From Ampullimonas aquatilis (GTDB lineage Bacteria; Pseudomonadota; Gammaproteobacteria; Burkholderiales; Burkholderiaceae_D): a stretch of 64,000 nucleotides of DNA. The stretch is taken from positions 806,001 through 870,000 of the forward strand of contig NZ_CP183834.1 in the NCBI RefSeq assembly GCF_049675895.1, read 5' to 3'. The position numbers were made by a program, and so were the translations under genes. Position 1 is the stretch's first letter; each line of letters opens with the position of its first letter. Shown here piece by piece: positions 52,884-61,834 of the stretch. The notes beneath the pieces are model-generated. The model had not been told where the DNA came from, made no database searches, and saw only the letters and a list, made by a program, of their open reading frames with translations.

Positions 52884-55754
52884 GTGAATCATTGCATGAT
52901 GAAATATTTGGGATTTTTCTTATTGATGGCAATTTATTACCCAATATATGCAGCCCAAATTGTTTGGAGTGTCCGTCCAAATCAATATTCTGATATCAAG
53001 CTTGTTCAGGCAAATTCTGAAGCTTTCATTCAACTCTCTAAGTCAATGGATAAATTGACTACACTGGGCATGGTTGGCGAGCTGTCTTTTAATACCACTG
53101 TGGGCGAATCAGGTTGGTATCAGTTAATTATGCAAGGTGCTATTAGTAACAATATAGATACGTATATCGATGAAAACAGTTCGGAAAATTTGCGTAAATA
53201 CTTTTTTCATGGGGTAAATCCTGCCAGAGGAAAAGATCATAAAGTTGCCAATATATGGCTGCAAGCTGGACAACATCTGATAACGCTCAAACGCTACGTT
53301 TGGAATGGTTTCCCACCAATCGAAAAAATTACACTGCTTAGATCTGATAACACATTGGCAACGACTGTCCAGATACTTGATCCAGAACGTAGGATCGCTG
53401 AAAAAGGACATTGTCAGCCTTATAGATTGCTGTATGGACAGCTAATGGATGCAAGGCGGCTTGAGTGGCAAGTAATCAATAAGGCAAATAAATCAATAAT
53501 TGATTCAGGGGGTCTTAATATTGATGCAAGTGACAACCTATCTGAAAAAACGCTTTCTTTTCCCTGTTCCATAGCTGGTCGTTTTCAGGTGATTTTTCTG
53601 GAAAACGGCAGAGAAATTTCTAAAAATGAATTACCTCGTCTCGAATATGAGGTAATCGACACGCAATCAGTTCCTATCTCCTTGACCAAGGGGAATCTAG
53701 TGCTAGAGATTGATGTGACCAAACAGTCGCCGGATTATTATTCGGGGACAGCACCCACGCTGAGTCAGGACAAGACTGGAATGATGCTTGAAAGTGGTAG
53801 TGATGGCTGGATTCCGTTTGTGCGGACAGATCCTTCGCACCTTAGTCAGATCAAACCACCATCCTGGTTTGCGTATCGTTTGGGAGATCTGACTGTTCAA
53901 AAGCCATATTGGATTGAGGTCGTGTTTCCTGATAATGCGGATCGTACCTTCATTGTCGCTTTGCAAGAGCGTAAACAGTTGTCTTATCCTGTTTCCTATG
54001 GTGTGGATAGTGGTGGTCCTTATCCGACAAGTGGACAAATACGCTCGATCAATCTTTTTTTCTGGCCACGTACTTTGGATCCGCGCCTAGTTTTCTTAAA
54101 TGCATTCAATGGAAAAAAAATTGCTATTTCTGCCATTCGTGTCTATGAGTTGGCAGAAAAGGCTGAATCTGGCAATACTAGCAAGGTAGTCGCGGATCTG
54201 GGAAAAAGACGCTTTGTGAATTGGTATGAAGAGGGCGGGAATTTTGCTGGGATTTATGGCGCTATGGATAACTCCCTAGACGAAAAATTAAAAGCGATAG
54301 ATCGCTGGTTTCAAATCGCTCATACCAATCATGTCAACATGATGGTACCTACAGTTTCGGTTTATGCCGATACCTTGTTTCCGTCGGACGTCGACAAGGC
54401 TTTTTCGAGCAAAGGAGACTATGATGTTTTGGCTTATATGCTCTTGAGTGCGAAAAAACAAGGTATGGATGTTGTACCAGAATTGCATCCTAGAGCCGAT
54501 CCCTTGATATGGCCATATTTGTGGTTGAATGACACTTATCCTAATACTTTAATGTCGAAGAATGGTGACTCTTTCATACAAGATGGCGGTAATAAAGAAA
54601 AGAATCCACGATATTTCAACCCCATCTTTCCTGAAAACCAGCAATGGTATCTCAGTTTGATAGGTGAAGTTACTGATAGATACCGATACTACGACAATTT
54701 CAAGGGAATACATCTACGCTTGATGCCTTGGGCGAATTCAGCCCTGAATAATTTTGCCAGCCTAGATTGGGGATATGATGACTACAGTGTCTCTCAATTC
54801 TTTGCTGAATTAAATTTGTCGGTACCACAACGGCTTGGATTGTCGGCAACCTCTAATCCTATGATTGCACAGGAACGGTATGCGTGGATTCAAAAGAATG
54901 TCAGAGAGCGATGGATTGATTGGCGTTGCAGAAAAATTGCCGATCTTTATAAAAAAATTGTAGAGCGTGTTCATCAATCCCGTCCTGACTTGAAAGTCTA
55001 TTCACATGTGTTTTGGCCAATGGAAGAGCAAGGCGGCGTGCAAAAGCTACGTGAAGCTGGCATTGACCCAACCCTTCTATCACAAATTCCCGGCGTCGAA
55101 CTCGTGAATAGCCAATATGCCTATGGTCGGCGTGAGCCCAACGAGTTGTTCAACCTCAATCAGAGAACGGCCTCTTTGGACTATGCCGTTATGACTTCAT
55201 TGATTCGGCAGGGAGCACCGCCACTCTTTATGACCGGTGCCGCCTATTTTGAAGTGACCGATGCCGTTGTCAGGCCTGAATTGATCGGTTTTCCAGCCAC
55301 TATCAAAAATGGTTGGATTAGTTCTGCCGCGACAGCCCCTGGCCATCTTGCCTTGGAACGATATGCTTCTGTATTAGCTGAAACTGATGCCTTGATGTTG
55401 GGTGATGGTGGAAATATGTTTGTCTTTGGTTTAACAGAAATTTCTGAATTCATGAAGGTATATACCTCATTACCAGACAGGCCTTTTAATAGAAAGAGTA
55501 TTCCAGGTGCAGATATAGCCTTATGGGAATACCTATCTAATTCTGAGCATTACTTTTATTTAGTTAATAAGTCAAATCAAGAAGTGAGAGTAAATTTAAA
55601 ATTCTCATCACCGACAAAACTACAGCGAATTTCTAGTGAAGAGATTGTCAATACATTAGAAAAAGACTATGTCTTGACCATGAAGCCTTTTGATCTTATG
55701 GGTTTTAGATTGCCAGTAGCCATTGAGGTTTTGACTATATACAAGCTGCCATAG
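52884..55754 (+). CDS. Large secreted glycosidase-like protein of unclear family
   Basis: About 956 residues, exported (helix FFLLMAIYYPIYA, cleaved near YAAQI). GTG 52884 is preceded by GGAGAG at a good distance; ATG 52896 is the other choice. The N-terminal 450 residues look beta-rich, with two or more carbohydrate-binding-like sections. From about residue 450 a TIM-barrel-like part follows: LDEKLKAIDRWFQIAHTNHVNMMVPTVSVY, GMDVVPELHPRADPLIW, KGIHLRLMPWANSALNN and DLKVYSHVFWPMEEQGG. This resembles the GHL10/COG1649-type enzymes, but I cannot assign a known family or catalytic pair with confidence. Set in the polysaccharide locus, it may trim the product. Confidence 0.55.
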   Translation: MNHCMMKYLGFFLLMAIYYPIYAAQIVWSVRPNQYSDIKLVQANSEAFIQLSKSMDKLTTLGMVGELSFNTTVGESGWYQLIMQGAISNNIDTYIDENSSENLRKYFFHGVNPARGKDHKVANIWLQAGQHLITLKRYVWNGFPPIEKITLLRSDNTLATTVQILDPERRIAEKGHCQPYRLLYGQLMDARRLEWQVINKANKSIIDSGGLNIDASDNLSEKTLSFPCSIAGRFQVIFLENGREISKNELPRLEYEVIDTQSVPISLTKGNLVLEIDVTKQSPDYYSGTAPTLSQDKTGMMLESGSDGWIPFVRTDPSHLSQIKPPSWFAYRLGDLTVQKPYWIEVVFPDNADRTFIVALQERKQLSYPVSYGVDSGGPYPTSGQIRSINLFFWPRTLDPRLVFLNAFNGKKIAISAIRVYELAEKAESGNTSKVVADLGKRRFVNWYEEGGNFAGIYGAMDNSLDEKLKAIDRWFQIAHTNHVNMMVPTVSVYADTLFPSDVDKAFSSKGDYDVLAYMLLSAKKQGMDVVPELHPRADPLIWPYLWLNDTYPNTLMSKNGDSFIQDGGNKEKNPRYFNPIFPENQQWYLSLIGEVTDRYRYYDNFKGIHLRLMPWANSALNNFASLDWGYDDYSVSQFFAELNLSVPQRLGLSATSNPMIAQERYAWIQKNVRERWIDWRCRKIADLYKKIVERVHQSRPDLKVYSHVFWPMEEQGGVQKLREAGIDPTLLSQIPGVELVNSQYAYGRREPNELFNLNQRTASLDYAVMTSLIRQGAPPLFMTGAAYFEVTDAVVRPELIGFPATIKNGWISSAATAPGHLALERYASVLAETDALMLGDGGNMFVFGLTEISEFMKVYTSLPDRPFNRKSIPGADIALWEYLSNSEHYFYLVNKSNQEVRVNLKFSSPTKLQRISSEEIVNTLEKDYVLTMKPFDLMGFRLPVAIEVLTIYKLP

Positions 55755-55950
55755 AAAATGAAAAATTGCGTAGAGGAAAAATATTTACTGAAGAGCAATC
55801 CTTTAGCTTCATGAGGTGTTGGGTTTTCCAATCAAGCGGCTTTGCCAGTTCACAGTCTTTCTGACGCGAGTTTACTCTAGCAGAGCAAGTTCTTCGGTGG
55901 GAGTGTGCCCATCTAAAGTCCAGAGGATGGGTGTTTATCACTAATCCAAT

Positions 55951-57216
55951 TTAACTTAGGTGGCTAATTAGTTTGTAAAACGAGTGCAGCTTTTCTCCGT
56001 AGTCTTGCTGCCTATATTGGGAAAAAATAAGTTGCTGATTTTTATGACAACAAGCTTCTACTTGTTCTTGGTTTGATATACACCAAGTAATTGCATTGAC
56101 TAAGTTTTCAGAACTTCCTGGCTTGATGAGATTTCCGTGAACGCCATCTTCAACAATGCTACCGCTATTTGGCGTTGTAATAACATAGCAACCGGCGGAG
56201 AGTGCTTCGAAGACCACACGCGCAGAACCTTCTGCAAATGAGGGGAATATGAACACATCAGCATTTGACATTGTCTTTGCCAAGTTTTCTCTTGATAAGT
56301 TACCTAAATAGTTCACCTTTGTATGTTTGAAGAACTCTTGCATGCTTTGCATGAAAGATACATCTCCTCCACCGGCAATGTCCAGTTCCCAATTTTCTTG
56401 GGCTATATTCTCTAACGCTTGTTTAAGTGTCTCGAAGCCTTTTCTTTGTATTATTCCGCCAGCATATAAGAGCCTTAAAGGTCTAGAGGAAGTGGTTTCG
56501 CTTTTCTTTTGTCTTATTGGTATATTTTTCAGAAAGCTATCATCTACTCCAAGATAGATAACATGTATTTTTTCTTTGGGCGTGCCCATGAATACCATTG
56601 TGTCTTTAACAAATTCCGAATTCACTAAAACGTAGTCTGCTTGACTGATATCCTGAAGAATGTCATTCCAATAGGAATTAATGTGTAATTGATTCTTTGA
56701 GCTCGGATATTCACCCTTATTTTTTATTAAATGATCAATTAATGCAGGATGAGCTATAGAGTGATCGCAAATTGTTATCATCCCCTTCTTTTTCGCTACT
56801 TCTACAGATTGATGGCCATAACCCGCTCTGTAATGATAGATATTTGCTTTTGACTCTTTAATGATTTTCTTGGCTGAGTTCGCATACCATTTCATCGCCA
56901 AATTTTCAGAATAATCACTTAAATTACTCTTGAAGAGTCGGGCTATTCTTATGCCGGATTGAATCATAAATTCAGCGGGCCACTGAGCATGGATAAGCTG
57001 AGTTGGTATGGCTTCTTCTCTATCAAAAAGTCGTTTTATAGCTGCTTGACTTGTATTTTTATTAAATAATCTTTTGAAAGTGTCGGTCGGATAGCCAGCA
57101 GTAATGAATGCATCAAGTAACTTCATATCTGCAAGTTCTGCTGCGGCTGGAGCGAGGTGAAACTTAAACCCTCCATTGGAAATAACAATTTTCAAGTTAC
57201 TACCTTTCATCATCAA
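55951..57216 (-). CDS. Glycosyltransferase family 4
   Basis: A 421-residue GT-B enzyme. The N-terminal part has the acceptor-side fold (IVISNGGFKFHLAPAAAELAD, a start unlike the usual GT4 loop). The C-terminal half has the donor-site motif: LRLLYAGGIIQRKGFETLKQAL, LGNLSRENLAKTMSNADVFIFPSFAEGSARVVFEALSAGCYVITTPNSG, including the E-x7-E (EGSARVVFE). It is the only gene on the minus strand in this part of the locus and is AT-rich, so it could have been added later. Sugar specificity unknown. Confidence 0.85.
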   Translation of the reverse strand: MMMKGSNLKIVISNGGFKFHLAPAAAELADMKLLDAFITAGYPTDTFKRLFNKNTSQAAIKRLFDREEAIPTQLIHAQWPAEFMIQSGIRIARLFKSNLSDYSENLAMKWYANSAKKIIKESKANIYHYRAGYGHQSVEVAKKKGMITICDHSIAHPALIDHLIKNKGEYPSSKNQLHINSYWNDILQDISQADYVLVNSEFVKDTMVFMGTPKEKIHVIYLGVDDSFLKNIPIRQKKSETTSSRPLRLLYAGGIIQRKGFETLKQALENIAQENWELDIAGGGDVSFMQSMQEFFKHTKVNYLGNLSRENLAKTMSNADVFIFPSFAEGSARVVFEALSAGCYVITTPNSGSIVEDGVHGNLIKPGSSENLVNAITWCISNQEQVEACCHKNQQLIFSQYRQQDYGEKLHSFYKLISHLS

Positions 57217-57345
57217 TCTTGTATTGAATACCAGTAATATTTCAAAAATTTTAAATAGAACTATTTTGTGAAATTAAATTTTTGTCACAATTTTCACTTT
57301 GTAATTTTCCGTTCACATTTCTCAGTTATTCTGACATTCCATCGA

Positions 57346-58836
57346 ATGTCTTCCGTTAAATTCCCCATGTTGAATATCAAGCCAAAAATTTGGCGACAGC
57401 GCCTTATTGCCTTTGTATTGTTATTTGGTGTAACAGTATCCAGTTTCGCCATTACGCCGTTTGTTAATTCTGTTCCAGAATTTGCTCTTGGCGCAATTGT
57501 TCATTTTCCTCGTCATTCTGGACAGCTTGATTCGGTATATCAACTTTATTCTCAGTCAGGTTTCAATACCTTTAGAGATGAATTTGAGTGGGCTTGGATT
57601 GAGCGAGAAAAAGGTCGTTATCATCTTGATGGCCAGGATTTATCTGGTCCCTTAGAAATTTTCAATAGCGAATCTGCCAAGATCGATAGCTATCCTTTGT
57701 TTCTTTTGGATTATGGCAATCCTCTGTATTGGAGAACTGACACTGAAGATTTGAGTAACCCAGATGTATTTGCTAGGTTTACTAATGGCTTTATTGAATA
57801 TACTCGCTTCATGATGAAGAGTATGCCCAATGTGCGAATGTTTGAGGTATGGAATGAATGGAACATTAACGCGCACCTTTGTGACTCGGGTTGTCCAAAA
57901 AATATTGACGACATCAATCAGGGCTCTTTTTATGGACAATTTTTAAAGAAAGTCAGTGCGTTTATCAAAGAAGAAAGACCTGAAGCAGTTGTGCTGTCTC
58001 AAGGACTGGCTTATGGTAAGAAATCTGGCGGCCCCGATAATAGATTTCTGATTGATTCATTAAATGTTGGGTCAGTAGAGTACCTGGATGGTGTTGCTCT
58101 TCATCCTTACATGTTCCTTGATACTGGGCCTGAGCGTGTTTATTCATACTTGGTTTCGACTCGCCGACAATTATATAAAGAAGTGCCTGACTATAAGTTT
58201 AGGCCGTTGCCTTTTTATATTACTGAGATGGGTTGGCCAACATCCCAAGGAACTGGTTATGGACACAATATAACTGAATTGCAACAGTCTAATTTGATTG
58301 AGCGATTTTCTTTGCTCGTGAAAACGCTGTCTTATGTTAAGGGGTTGTGGCTCTATGATTTAGTTGATGATGGTTTGGATGAGACAGACAATGAAAATAA
58401 TTTTGGTTTGGTACATGCCAATTTGACGACCAAACCAGCTTTTGAGATGGTTAGTTGTTTAAGTGCTCCAATTATCAAAGGGACTGAATTTCAATTATTG
58501 TCGGGTAGTTTTGATCCAGAAATTGATCCAATGAAAGCCTATTCCTGGCAACCAAGTGTTTTAAATTATGGCGTTTCTTTTTTCCATCATGAAGAAGGCC
58601 TTGCTGAAACCGCCTACAGCGCTTTTTGGGTGGCCGATGGTACACACAAGAAAATTCGCATTAGTGTTGACGCAGCTAGTCCAGTGACTATCAGTTATTC
58701 AAAGGGTTTTTGTGCATCTAAGTTAACGGCAAAATTGGCTGTGGGTGGGAGCGTGGTTTTGGATGTTGACGATAGTCCTTTATACGTCTCGATTCCGGCC
58801 AGTCAAGGTAAGCTGAGCTTCCAGTTCTTGAACTAG
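57346..58836 (+). CDS. Clan GH-A glycosidase, GH39/PslG-like, secreted
   Basis: About 496 residues, with start ATG 57346 or 57367; the latter begins a basic start and a signal helix (RLIAFVLLFGVTVSSFA). The TIM-barrel catalytic residues of clan GH-A are clear: acid/base Glu in FEVWNEWN and nucleophile Glu in FYITEMGWPTS. FNTFRDEFEWAWIEREKGRYHLDG lies before, and a short beta domain ends the protein. This is close to the arrangement of PslG of Pseudomonas, an endoglycosidase of the Psl matrix locus. It may cut the local polymer in the periplasm during export. Confidence 0.8.
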   Translation: MSSVKFPMLNIKPKIWRQRLIAFVLLFGVTVSSFAITPFVNSVPEFALGAIVHFPRHSGQLDSVYQLYSQSGFNTFRDEFEWAWIEREKGRYHLDGQDLSGPLEIFNSESAKIDSYPLFLLDYGNPLYWRTDTEDLSNPDVFARFTNGFIEYTRFMMKSMPNVRMFEVWNEWNINAHLCDSGCPKNIDDINQGSFYGQFLKKVSAFIKEERPEAVVLSQGLAYGKKSGGPDNRFLIDSLNVGSVEYLDGVALHPYMFLDTGPERVYSYLVSTRRQLYKEVPDYKFRPLPFYITEMGWPTSQGTGYGHNITELQQSNLIERFSLLVKTLSYVKGLWLYDLVDDGLDETDNENNFGLVHANLTTKPAFEMVSCLSAPIIKGTEFQLLSGSFDPEIDPMKAYSWQPSVLNYGVSFFHHEEGLAETAYSAFWVADGTHKKIRISVDAASPVTISYSKGFCASKLTAKLAVGGSVVLDVDDSPLYVSIPASQGKLSFQFLN

Positions 58837-58846
58837 TTTAGGCTTC

Positions 58847-59422
58847 ATGATGATGCAAAGTACGGATATCAAGTCAATGCAGGTACTGATTAATCAGCCA
58901 ACAATACTCAAACTAGTTGAAGTTTCATTTTTACTTGTTGTCGTTGCTTATCTTGACTTGATCACCGGATTTGAGATTTCGTGCTTTGTTTTATATGCAT
59001 TGCCACTGGTTTTAGGTGTGTTATTTTTTAATATCAAGGTGGGAGTACTTTTGTCCATCCTGACAACCATTGTTTGGGTATGGGCTGATATTCAAAGTGG
59101 TCATACTTATTCGAGTGACTGGATTATTTTGATCAATGCGCTTAATCGGCTCGGTTTTTTTCTCGTTACGGCTTTTGCAACTGAGTTGATTCTTAATCAC
59201 CGTCGAAAGAATAGTCAGCATGAGCAAACCAACACAATCAAAATGTGTCGTGTCTGCCATAAATTAAATTTAAATAACAAAGAGTGGCTGGCGCTGACGT
59301 CCTTTCTTCAGGAAAAAAATCAGGCCCAGGTTTATTCAAGCTATTGTGCTGATTGTGCCCGATCAAGTTATGTTGAATCCGGTATCTTTACTTCACTGGC
59401 AGATCACGCTAAACAGGATTGA
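58847..59422 (+). CDS. Membrane protein with C-terminal zinc-ribbon-like cysteines
   Basis: A 191-residue protein. Four or so membrane helices (LVEVSFLLVVVAYLDLITGF, then a loop, VGVLLSILTTIVWVWADI, and LGFFLVTAFATELIL) look like the sensor-type membrane part seen before histidine kinases and GGDEF proteins. The C-terminal cytoplasmic part has CRVCHKLNLNNKEWLALTSF and YCADCARSSY, two CxxC pairs likely to bind zinc. No kinase or GGDEF part is attached. The combination is unfamiliar to me. It lies between the GH39-like and a GT4 gene, 10 and 6 bases apart, so it is co-transcribed. Confidence 0.65.
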   Translation: MMMQSTDIKSMQVLINQPTILKLVEVSFLLVVVAYLDLITGFEISCFVLYALPLVLGVLFFNIKVGVLLSILTTIVWVWADIQSGHTYSSDWIILINALNRLGFFLVTAFATELILNHRRKNSQHEQTNTIKMCRVCHKLNLNNKEWLALTSFLQEKNQAQVYSSYCADCARSSYVESGIFTSLADHAKQD

Positions 59423-59428
59423 GCTATT

Positions 59429-60643
59429 GTGTCATTTAAGATTCTGCATTGCATTACGACAGTCAACCCAATTGGTGGCGGCCCTATAGAGGGTTTAAAA
59501 CAGCTGGCCAAGGTGAACAAGTCTCATGGGCATACGGTGGATGTTGTTTCCATGGATGACCCAAACAGCCCCTGGGTGGGTGAGTGTCCGGTTACATGCC
59601 ATGCCATGGGCCCCAGTTTTTCCGGTTATCACTATACGCCGCGTCTGGTGCCTTGGCTGAAAGCCAATGCTCATCGTTATGATGCCGTTATTGTGAATGG
59701 CCTTTGGCAATATGGTTCATTGGCAGTTTGGCGTGCTCTCAAAGATCAGCCTACCCCCTATTTTGTTTTTACCCACGGCATGCTGGATCCCTGGTTTAAA
59801 AAACGTTACCCACTCAAGCATCTGAAAAAGTGGTTGTATTGGCCTTGGGCTGAATATCGTGTCTTGCGCGATGCCGCTGCAGTCTTGTTTACGTGCGAAG
59901 AAGAGCGCCGCTTGGCACGCCGTTCATTTTGGTTATACAAATGTGATGAGTTTGTAGTCAATTATGGGATTGGTGCGCCAACTGGTGATCCAATTCAACA
60001 GCGTCGGTTATTTCTGGAGCGCTTTCCATTTTTAGATGGTAAACGGATCTTGCTGTTTCTTGGCCGGGTTCATGAGAAGAAGGGCGGCGATCTGGTCATC
60101 GAGGGGCTGGCTAGATTGTTTGCCAGTGATCCGGATAAATCTGCTGACATTCAATTGGTGATTGCTGGTCCTGATGACCATGCTTATGCGCTACAGTTAA
60201 AGCAGCTGGTTGAACAACATGGCTTGCAGGAGCGTGTTACCTGGACGGGTATGTTGCAGGGTGACTGGAAGTGGGGTGCTTTTCATTCGGCTGATGCATT
60301 TATCTTGACCTCACATCAAGAAAACTTCGGAATTGCACCGGTCGAGGCCTTGGCTTGTGGTGTGCCAGTGCTGATTTCGAATCAGGTCAATATCTGGCGT
60401 GAAATCAAACAGGCAGATGCCTGCTTTGTCGATATGGACGATATCGATGGTACCGTGCGCATGCTGGAAAGCTGGTTGAATGTCGATCAGCAAATTTGGC
60501 AAGCCATGAAGCAAAATGCGGTGCGTTGTTTCAATCATCATTTTGAAGCTGAAAAAACGGCTGAATCATTTATCCGTGCCATGGAAGTCTATGCTTTACG
60601 GCCTGATCATAAAAAGCCGGTGCCATTGCCACAACGGGCTTAA
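59429..60643 (+). CDS. Glycosyltransferase family 4
   Basis: A 404-residue GT-B enzyme, start GTG 59429 with family start FKILHCITTVNPIGGGPIEGLKQLA. The donor side shows ILLFLGRVHEKKGGDLVIEGLARLF, AGPDDHAYAL and the conserved SADAFILTSHQENFGIAPVEALACGVPVL with E-x7-E (ENFGIAPVE). It resembles the WcaI/PslI-like plant of retaining sugar transferases, donor unknown. It ends the polysaccharide locus on the right side. Confidence 0.85.
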   Translation: MSFKILHCITTVNPIGGGPIEGLKQLAKVNKSHGHTVDVVSMDDPNSPWVGECPVTCHAMGPSFSGYHYTPRLVPWLKANAHRYDAVIVNGLWQYGSLAVWRALKDQPTPYFVFTHGMLDPWFKKRYPLKHLKKWLYWPWAEYRVLRDAAAVLFTCEEERRLARRSFWLYKCDEFVVNYGIGAPTGDPIQQRRLFLERFPFLDGKRILLFLGRVHEKKGGDLVIEGLARLFASDPDKSADIQLVIAGPDDHAYALQLKQLVEQHGLQERVTWTGMLQGDWKWGAFHSADAFILTSHQENFGIAPVEALACGVPVLISNQVNIWREIKQADACFVDMDDIDGTVRMLESWLNVDQQIWQAMKQNAVRCFNHHFEAEKTAESFIRAMEVYALRPDHKKPVPLPQRA

Positions 60644-60796
60644 ACCTCTTAAGCTAATTTGATTCATCAGGCCTGCTTCGGTAACGATCTGTACTTGCTG
60701 AATTACAGATGGCTCTGTGCATGGTGCCATGCTTGCGGTTCGGCTATGATCTCTTTTTTACCTACCTGATGGAGTTAGTGCTGTCATCCGTTGCGG

Positions 60797-61699
60797 ATGA
60801 GCCAGCGCCATCATTACTGCTTCATGCCTATCCTGTTTGTTCTGATCTGGAGTACCGGCTTTATTGTCGCCAAGTTTGGTTTGCCGTTTGCGCCCCCGCT
60901 GACATTTTTATTACTGCGCTTTTTATCCGTACTCTTGGTGTTATTGCCGGTCATCGGCATGTGGCGCTTGAGTTGGCCACGCAGGCCGATTCATTTGGTC
61001 GTAGCGGGCGTATTGCTGCAGGCCGGTTATCTGGCCGGTGTGTGGTGTGCGATTCAACAAGGTATCCCTGCCGGATTGTCAGCGCTGATCGTGGGTCTGC
61101 AACCCATCTTGACTGCTATTGCAGCACCCGCTGTGGGCGAAGCTGTGCGTCGTCGTCAATGGTTGGGATTCATCATGGGCTTGCTTGGCGTGGCTATTGT
61201 GGTGGCCGATAAGGTGCATCTTGGCGGTATCACAGCAGCCAGTATTGGCTTATGTCTGTTTGCGCTGATGTCCATTACGTTGGGTACGCTGTATCAGAAA
61301 AAATATTGTCCCAGCTTTGATTTATTTACCGGCACTGCGATTCAATATGCGGCTTCGGCTTTGGTCATGCTGCCCTTGGCCATTGGGCTGGAAGGCCTGG
61401 ACTGGCACTTTGCCAATGTGCACTGGACGCCGCAATTTTTGTTGGCATTGGCATGGGCGGTATTGGCTTTATCGATCGGTGCGATCTTTTTACTCTTTAC
61501 GCTGATTCGTAAAAATGCCGCGACCCATGTCACCAGCCTGATGTACCTGACGCCACCGACCACGGCTGTGCTCGCCTGGCTCATATTTGATGAGGCCCTC
61601 AGTGGTCGCGCCATTTTTGGCATGATTTTGGCCGTGCTGGGTGTGGCTTTTGTGGTGCGCAAGCCTGCGCTAATGCCCCTGCAAAACGTCGCTAAATAA
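60797..61699 (+). CDS. EamA-family drug/metabolite permease
   Basis: About 300 residues with ten membrane helices in two EamA repeats (FVLIWSTGFIVAKFGLPFAPPLTFLLLR and the second half starting GITAASIGLCLFALMSITLGTLYQ). Conserved VGLQPILTAIAAP and YLTPPTTAVLAWLIFDEAL segments belong to the family. ATG 60797 (MSQRHHY) is chosen; TTG 60791 and ATG 60824 are also in frame. It is unlinked to the locus and may export a small metabolite; substrate unknown. Confidence 0.9.
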   Translation: MSQRHHYCFMPILFVLIWSTGFIVAKFGLPFAPPLTFLLLRFLSVLLVLLPVIGMWRLSWPRRPIHLVVAGVLLQAGYLAGVWCAIQQGIPAGLSALIVGLQPILTAIAAPAVGEAVRRRQWLGFIMGLLGVAIVVADKVHLGGITAASIGLCLFALMSITLGTLYQKKYCPSFDLFTGTAIQYAASALVMLPLAIGLEGLDWHFANVHWTPQFLLALAWAVLALSIGAIFLLFTLIRKNAATHVTSLMYLTPPTTAVLAWLIFDEALSGRAIFGMILAVLGVAFVVRKPALMPLQNVAK

Positions 61700-61834
61700 G
61701 GATACTGGTAATATGTATAAGCCAATTATGGCTTGCTAAGTGCATTTTTATTGGTCTGTTTTATTTACTATCGGGTAGTATGTTTTTTATTGGTGAGATG
61801 CCATTCCCCCTGATGGGCTCGGTACAATGTCGGC

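Noticed and set aside
55755..55950. Possible transposase tail (LDGHTPTEELALLE on the minus strand) between two genes
   Set aside because: Only a short similarity to transposase C-ends, no second motif, and interrupted by a stop; not enough to call.
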